Of a stretch of DNA of 22,794 nt, positions 18,245-22,794 are shown in pieces. Source of the DNA: Dimargaris cristalligena (lineage: Eukaryota; Kickxellomycota; Dimargaritomycetes; Dimargaritales; Dimargaritaceae); the NCBI GenBank assembly GCA_027576995.1, contig JANBQC010000462.1:1-22794 (forward strand), given 5' to 3'. Below the pieces are notes generated by a model, which worked only from the letters and a program-made list of their open reading frames with translations, was not told where the DNA came from and made no database searches. A program made the translations under genes and the position numbers. Position 1 is the first letter of the stretch. Each line of letters begins with the position of its first letter.

Positions 18245-19387
18245 CTATTTGATCTGTCGCCACGTCGCATCAATTACCCGAGGCTCCTTCACCCGATCCC
18301 GGCGCCCGGTACCCGAGCCTGGCTTTCGGATTTCGCGCTGGGTCACAGGCACTTCGTACGTGTCACCGGTTTCGGTGCAGACCACCGTGATGCGGTCCAG
18401 CACAATGACCCCGGGGTCGGTGATATGGGCCGTCACCGTAGCCAAAGCCACCGCTTCGTTCTTTATACACTCGCTATCCGCTACATCGAAGCGGACCTCC
18501 AGGTCCAATTTATAGCGCGAGACCCGGGTGGAAATCATGACCGCTTCTTCGGCCATTCGGACCAATTCCGGGCTGTAAAAACTGAGCGCCTCGGGGTCCG
18601 GGGTATCGAGAATTTCGGCCAGCTTATCGGATTGGGGCAAGGCCTGTTTAATCTGTTCCGCGGCCGCTTCATAAATGTAATCTTTCGTCGCGTGGGTGAC
18701 CTGGAAGCGGCGGCGCAGATCCTCGGTGCCCTCCATTTCAATCGACTGTTTCACCTCCTCGAAGAGGCGGTCAAACGGCGACTCTTCGGTGCGGTAGAGC
18801 TTGGCATGGGTGCTGCGGTGCTTGTATTTCTCTTCGTTGTAAAGGGCATCATCCCCCAAACCGAGGATGTGATGAATATCCCGGCGGACCCGGCGGTAGA
18901 TGGTCCAAATCCGGAAGATTACGTAACCGGAGGCGCCGATGATGAAAACCGAGAAAAATGGGAGCGTGTAGGCCAGGAAGGCGACACCAGCGGGGATGGT
19001 AGTGGCGATCAGCTTCCACCGCATGGGCAGGACGCTCCAAACGGTTTTGATGAGCCCACGGGCCACTGGGGTGGACGAGAAAAACCGAACCGACTGTCCT
19101 AAAGGGCCCGGGTTGGATGGAGGTGGTAATAGGGCCAAGGGCCGGCGGAAGGAGGGACGGGCATTGGATAGGTTCGATTCTAATTGCCGGTCAACGGACA
19201 ATGGCCGGGTCGGGCGCGATATGGGGTGGTGGATCCTGGCCAGTAAGGAAATGAAGCGTTGCGAGGGGTGAAGCGAGGCATTGGCAGAAAGGCGGAGCGG
19301 GACGGGGGTCAGCCGATGGGCCAATGTACACCCGAACCGCTGCATGGGCCTGAGACCAGCGTGGAGTGGGCGACACGTCGAAAGCAT
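18245..19387 (-). CDS. Mitochondrial membrane protein of unknown function
   Basis: This is a 380-residue protein starting at ATG 19387. An in-frame ATG at 19540 would add 51 residues that read like a leader, so I prefer the inner start. Residues 1-110 are rich in Arg, Ser and Pro with very few acids, and contain VRFFSSTPVARG (about 100-111), a typical mitochondrial processing context. Two close hydrophobic helices follow at about 124-142 and 144-163, then a charged Arg-rich turn (YRRVRRDIHH) and a soluble domain (about 175-380) with mixed helices and strands, ending EPRVIDATWRQIK. The topology suggests an inner-membrane protein with a hairpin anchor. I do not recognise the family; a role in import, translation or membrane organisation would be guesswork. 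Intronless. Confidence 0.75.
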   Translation of the reverse strand: MLSTCRPLHAGLRPMQRFGCTLAHRLTPVPLRLSANASLHPSQRFISLLARIHHPISRPTRPLSVDRQLESNLSNARPSFRRPLALLPPPSNPGPLGQSVRFFSSTPVARGLIKTVWSVLPMRWKLIATTIPAGVAFLAYTLPFFSVFIIGASGYVIFRIWTIYRRVRRDIHHILGLGDDALYNEEKYKHRSTHAKLYRTEESPFDRLFEEVKQSIEMEGTEDLRRRFQVTHATKDYIYEAAAEQIKQALPQSDKLAEILDTPDPEALSFYSPELVRMAEEAVMISTRVSRYKLDLEVRFDVADSECIKNEAVALATVTAHITDPGVIVLDRITVVCTETGDTYEVPVTQREIRKPGSGTGRRDRVKEPRVIDATWRQIK

Positions 19388-19542
19388 ATTAGTATTTGAG
19401 ATTGGGATTGGGTCGTCGTCGGCTATGAATATCCGAATGGAAAGCACTGAGTGTATAATCAAATAATAATAAATTGAACAAGTGGGATGCGAAGGCTGGG
19501 TAAGTGGTGCGTGTAGGCATGAGGTAAAGAGGGAACCCATAG

Positions 19543-19932
19543 CATACGACTATACTATTTCAACTCAGCGTACAGTCATCGAATTATCCGCTTGTAATGA
19601 TCGGCGGGATCTTATTTGGATTAGTATGGCCAAACCATATTTCCCACCTTCGACTGATTATTAAATGCAATGCCACTAAAAATATATTTGACAATGGCAA
19701 AATAGAAAAAGTGACACGTCCACTTGGTGGTCCAATATATTCTAGAGGAGATGGCGCTTACACGAAAGCAATTCGAATAGTAACAAAATACTAGGTGAAG
19801 TATTCGCAAATAAGCCCAACTACCACTCATAATCCAGTGGATACACCTATAAATGATGAGGTCAAACATCAAGAGACGAATAATTGCAACGTTAATTCGG
19901 CATTTAGACGTGCATCGATAAATAGCAAGTGA
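19543..19932 (+). pseudogene. Possible decayed ORF with one internal stop
   Basis: One frame is open from 19543 to 19791, has a TAG at 19792-19794 and resumes in the same frame to TGA at 19930-19932. Protein-like words include KNIFDNGKIEKVTRPLGG, YTKAIRIVTKY and, beyond the stop, NDEVKHQETNNCNVNSAF. No family is recognised. An AT-biased frame of this length could also be chance. Confidence 0.2.
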
Positions 19933-21616
19933 AAACCTACTTTAGTCGTCAGGGTGAATGTGAAGGAATGCAGGAAAACGACGTCATTTTATTATAGTTC
20001 GGCCCAAGAAAACAAGAACCACTGCCCCGAAAACTAATCAGCAGAAATATGCCGTTTCCACCCAAAGAGCCGTTCTAATGGAGGGAGACCCACATTCTTC
20101 CTATTCCCGACCCCCGCGAATATTGGTCATTTTTGGGCCGCTGATCTTTCTTGGAAGCAGAGGGAGTAAGCAAGATGGGATATGCAGTGAACATATTCCG
20201 GTAGGCCAATCTGGAGTTAAAGTGCTTGTGAGGCGCCCAATGGTAATATCTATCTAGGCTGAAATAAAGCGAGGGTGGGATGTAGATGTGGCCTATATTG
20301 CAGGGTAGCGGTGTATTTAGGACACGGAGGGTTTAAATAATACAAAGATGTCGATGATCTAGATAAAAATGGATAGCACCAGCAATAGTTTCCCCCGCAT
20401 CCTAGAGTATGGCCACCATGCAAACCCATTATCCAGCGCGCCAATGAGCAAACAAGGCACCTCAGTTAGAAGAACACTCTCCTCCTCTATTATTTGATCT
20501 CTCTTCTTCAACCTTTTCCGCCTCCACTCTCCTCCTTATTTTATTTCTCCTTGGGATTACTTACAACTCTGCTCGTTGAACCATTGGCTTGTACTGTAGG
20601 GGGTCCCATGTCTAACCTCTCTTTAATCAATGGGATTTTTTTGTCTAGATGTAAATACGCACAAACGAGGGGCTAATCCATTGGCCATTGGCCATTTGCT
20701 GTTGATCCCTTTAGATTAAATATAAACTAGAATGGTACAGTCTCTATACTTTGCCGTATCCACAGGTTCGACAACATGCCGGTCTGATATCCAGAAACAG
20801 GGGAGGGTGCCCTGGGTTGTGTCAGGAATAGAGTGAGCGGGACACAGTCGATTTGGGAGGTGTCTAATGGTCAATGTACGCCTGTGCTGTATTTTTCTGT
20901 ATTGCAGCTATATCCACTACTCGCAAACTTCAAAGTTTACATAGTTCCATTACATTATTTGGGTGTTCTCTGCCTCATCTGTTAATTTATAGCCCTCTCA
21001 AGCATAGTTTGATCATTATTGAATATCGTTTAATTTGCTCGTTTATGGAGTAAATCGGTCAAGCAAGGGTAAGTGGACATCCCATGGGGTCGGGGGGGGG
21101 GGGGGTAGCACACCAGTAAAATGTTAATCGCATTTTTCTGGCCGCGCAGCTGGAGGTGGGCGCAATATACATTTTTTTCTGACTAGACATCGACTCGTCT
21201 GGTATAAAGCAACGGTGGATATTGCAGACATGTAGATTTTACAAGGAAGGATTGGCAAAGAAATGCGTAAATAATGAGCATTCGGCTTTATTCTATTACA
21301 GCACCATGGGATTGTCCATAAAGACCAAGCCAGGATCAACGCCAAGGATAAGCGGCTAGGTATGGAAAGGGGGTATACAGCGAAAAGGAAGTAGCGCAGG
21401 GAAAAAACGGAGCGAAAATAATTAGCCAAAGCCTAGGTGTGTGTTGATCGTAGATTGGGACACCAGGATGATGGTAGTCGGATTCACAGCCTCCCCGCTC
21501 GAAAAATGGAAGAAATACCGATACCTACACCATTTGAAATGCATTTACTGTTCTTCGAAGTAGCGCTGTTTACCCCATCCCCTCACCCACTATCCTATTG
21601 CCCATCTGTGATTATC
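19933..21616. other. Gene-poor spacer
   Basis: No supported gene in about 1.7 kb. A pyrimidine-rich stretch at about 20470-20560 looks like a fungal promoter leader, but no ORF of note follows (the next ATG, near 20608, gives only 22 codons). A 14-base G run lies at 21092-21105. Confidence 0.4.
21092..21105. repeat. Poly-G tract (14 G)
   Basis: Fourteen consecutive G, in size a counterpart of the C run at 11128. Such a run can form quadruplex-like structures or reflect a sequencing artefact. Confidence 0.9.
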
Positions 21617-21624
21617 TATATAAG
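21617..21624 (+). promoter_or_regulatory. TATA box (TATATAAG) for the 21787 gene
   Basis: TATATAAG lies 170 bases upstream of the ATG at 21787. A C/T-rich leader follows. Confidence 0.5.
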
Positions 21625-21786
21625 CCTGGACCTGTGGCCCCACTTAGAATACCATAATCACCACCTTTTCGCATTGCATACCGACTATACCCCTCCATTC
21701 CCATCCTAACATTCAATTTCATCTTGACTTGGCCAACCAGTTTCACAATTGTTTCCTTTTTATCTATACCCATTCAGCCTTTCAAC

Positions 21787-22053
21787 ATGCATTTTGCCTT
21801 CACCGCCCGTACCCTAGTGCTCCTTGTCGCCCTTACTTATGCCGCCTCGCCTATACTTGCGGAAACTACTACTGGGTACGAGAACCCCTACGAGAACTCC
21901 TACGAGAGCAATACTCAAGTGGCCAAACCGAAGTCGCATTCGATGAGAAGTAAACTCGGCAGTTTGGCAGCCGGCGGTATCGCTGGGTATTTAGGGATGA
22001 AATTGTACAACAAGATGACTGGCAAGAACGATAAAAAGTACTCGGGTGACTAA
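21787..22053 (+). CDS. Small secreted protein, unknown family
   Basis: An 88-residue protein. Residues 1-25 form a signal peptide (FTARTLVLLVALTYAASPILA, with likely cleavage after ILA). A short Tyr/Glu/Asn-rich repeat follows (GYENPYENSYESN, about 30-42), then a basic linker and a Gly/Ala-rich amphipathic segment (KLGSLAAGGIAGYLGMKLY, about 58-76) before a polar, lysine-rich end. No cysteine. A longer in-frame start (21724) would put 21 residues before the signal peptide, so I use 21787. The TATA box and C/T-rich leader support a real gene. The amphipathic segment could interact with membranes; that is inference only. Confidence 0.6.
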   Translation: MHFAFTARTLVLLVALTYAASPILAETTTGYENPYENSYESNTQVAKPKSHSMRSKLGSLAAGGIAGYLGMKLYNKMTGKNDKKYSGD

Positions 22054-22794
22054 GTCCACCAACACTGACTACTGGCTTCCAGTGTTTTACGTATCATGGA
22101 TGTGCTTACGCTCATTCAACAAATTATAATTTATTCATCATTTTCGCTCTTCATACCTTTTCCATACTCTGAATGAGATAACTACCATTCGTTGGTACCC
22201 AGTTTATATTTTATAAAGTAGAATTCAATATATGTTAAGGCTGTTCAAGGAGCTTTAGTCTGCGAAGGGTTGGTCTGTTTAAGGGTAGGTACCCCTCAAC
22301 TGCGAGGTTCGATGTAAATGAAATTATGAATACACTAACACAGATGATGGATAGCCAGCTGGTTAAGGTAATTTGATGGTGTTGGAAAATTGTATATCAT
22401 CTTGGAGGAGTGGGGCTGCGTAGTTTGGCATGGCAATATCAGTATACAACCGGAGATTCAGAGTTAACATTGTGCCAGTTGTTGAACATGAGTGTTCATT
22501 AGGAAATCCTATCAATGGGTTTTGTAGTAGGGAATAGAAAGGGAGCACATTTGGAGGGAATTAGTAGACCTGCATACCAATAGAAGCCAAATTTAACAAG
22601 TGACCATGGCCAGCTCTTTACCTGTTTGAGGCTCACCTTTTATAGTACACCATGTAGTTAATTTTGTAATTTTTATCAGCAAGTTCATTTCATATGTCTA
22701 AGTATTATGTTGCCCCTTGTGGTGAACTTACCACATTTTTTACCTACTTTTATTTTTTATCTATTTTTTGCACTTATTGGAAGTATGCCCCTGA
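22054..22794. other. Right-end spacer, no gene seen
   Basis: AT-rich sequence without supported coding frames, RNA genes or MITE copies. A gene could begin beyond the right edge. Confidence 0.4.

Noticed and set aside
21124..21429. 101-codon hydrophobic minus-strand frame
   Set aside because: It begins with a TTG, not ATG, and has no promoter or family support.

Overview
This looks like nuclear DNA of a fungus, probably an early-diverging ('zygomycete'-type) lineage. Genes are short and GC-richer than the AT-rich spacers. Some are split by small GT-AG introns. Start codons sit behind pyrimidine-rich leaders, often with a TATA box 90-170 bases upstream. The recognisable proteins are a Pns1-like choline-transporter-like protein, Mediator subunit 8, mitochondrial succinyl-CoA ligase alpha and two further mitochondrial proteins. 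A mycoparasitic Kickxellomycotina/Dimargaritales-like source would fit the NRPS remnant and the small secreted proteins, but that is inference.

Layout. Bases 3-874 hold the end of a non-ribosomal peptide synthetase epimerization/condensation-type domain broken by a one-base frameshift. Bases 1318-1592 are a nested pair of ~138-bp MITEs; further copies lie at 4925-5063 and 9014-9151. The CTL/Pns1 gene is at 2804-4528 (+). A small cationic secreted protein (5937-6140, -) and a very small one (8667-8834, +, with an AAT microsatellite upstream) follow in an otherwise gene-poor stretch. MED8 is at 9905-10944 (-, three exons by my reading). Bases 11800-12705 look like a badly decayed gene of unknown family. 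A TATA-driven 73-residue ORF is at 12911-13132, and an uncertain gene lies in 13727-14532. LSC1-type succinyl-CoA ligase alpha (14646-16037, +, two exons), a coiled-coil inner-membrane protein (16636-17485, -, two exons) and a mitochondrial two-helix membrane protein (18245-19387, -) make a run of nuclear genes for mitochondrial proteins. The right end is mostly non-coding, with one more small secreted protein at 21787-22053 (+).

These genes do not form a single pathway. The features that stand out are the compact TA-flanked MITE family (one copy inserted in opposite orientation inside another), the recurring small secreted ORFs with their own TATA boxes, and several protein-like but broken stretches without start codons. 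Exon joins were inferred by eye from splice signals, reading frame and family resemblance; no search was run.
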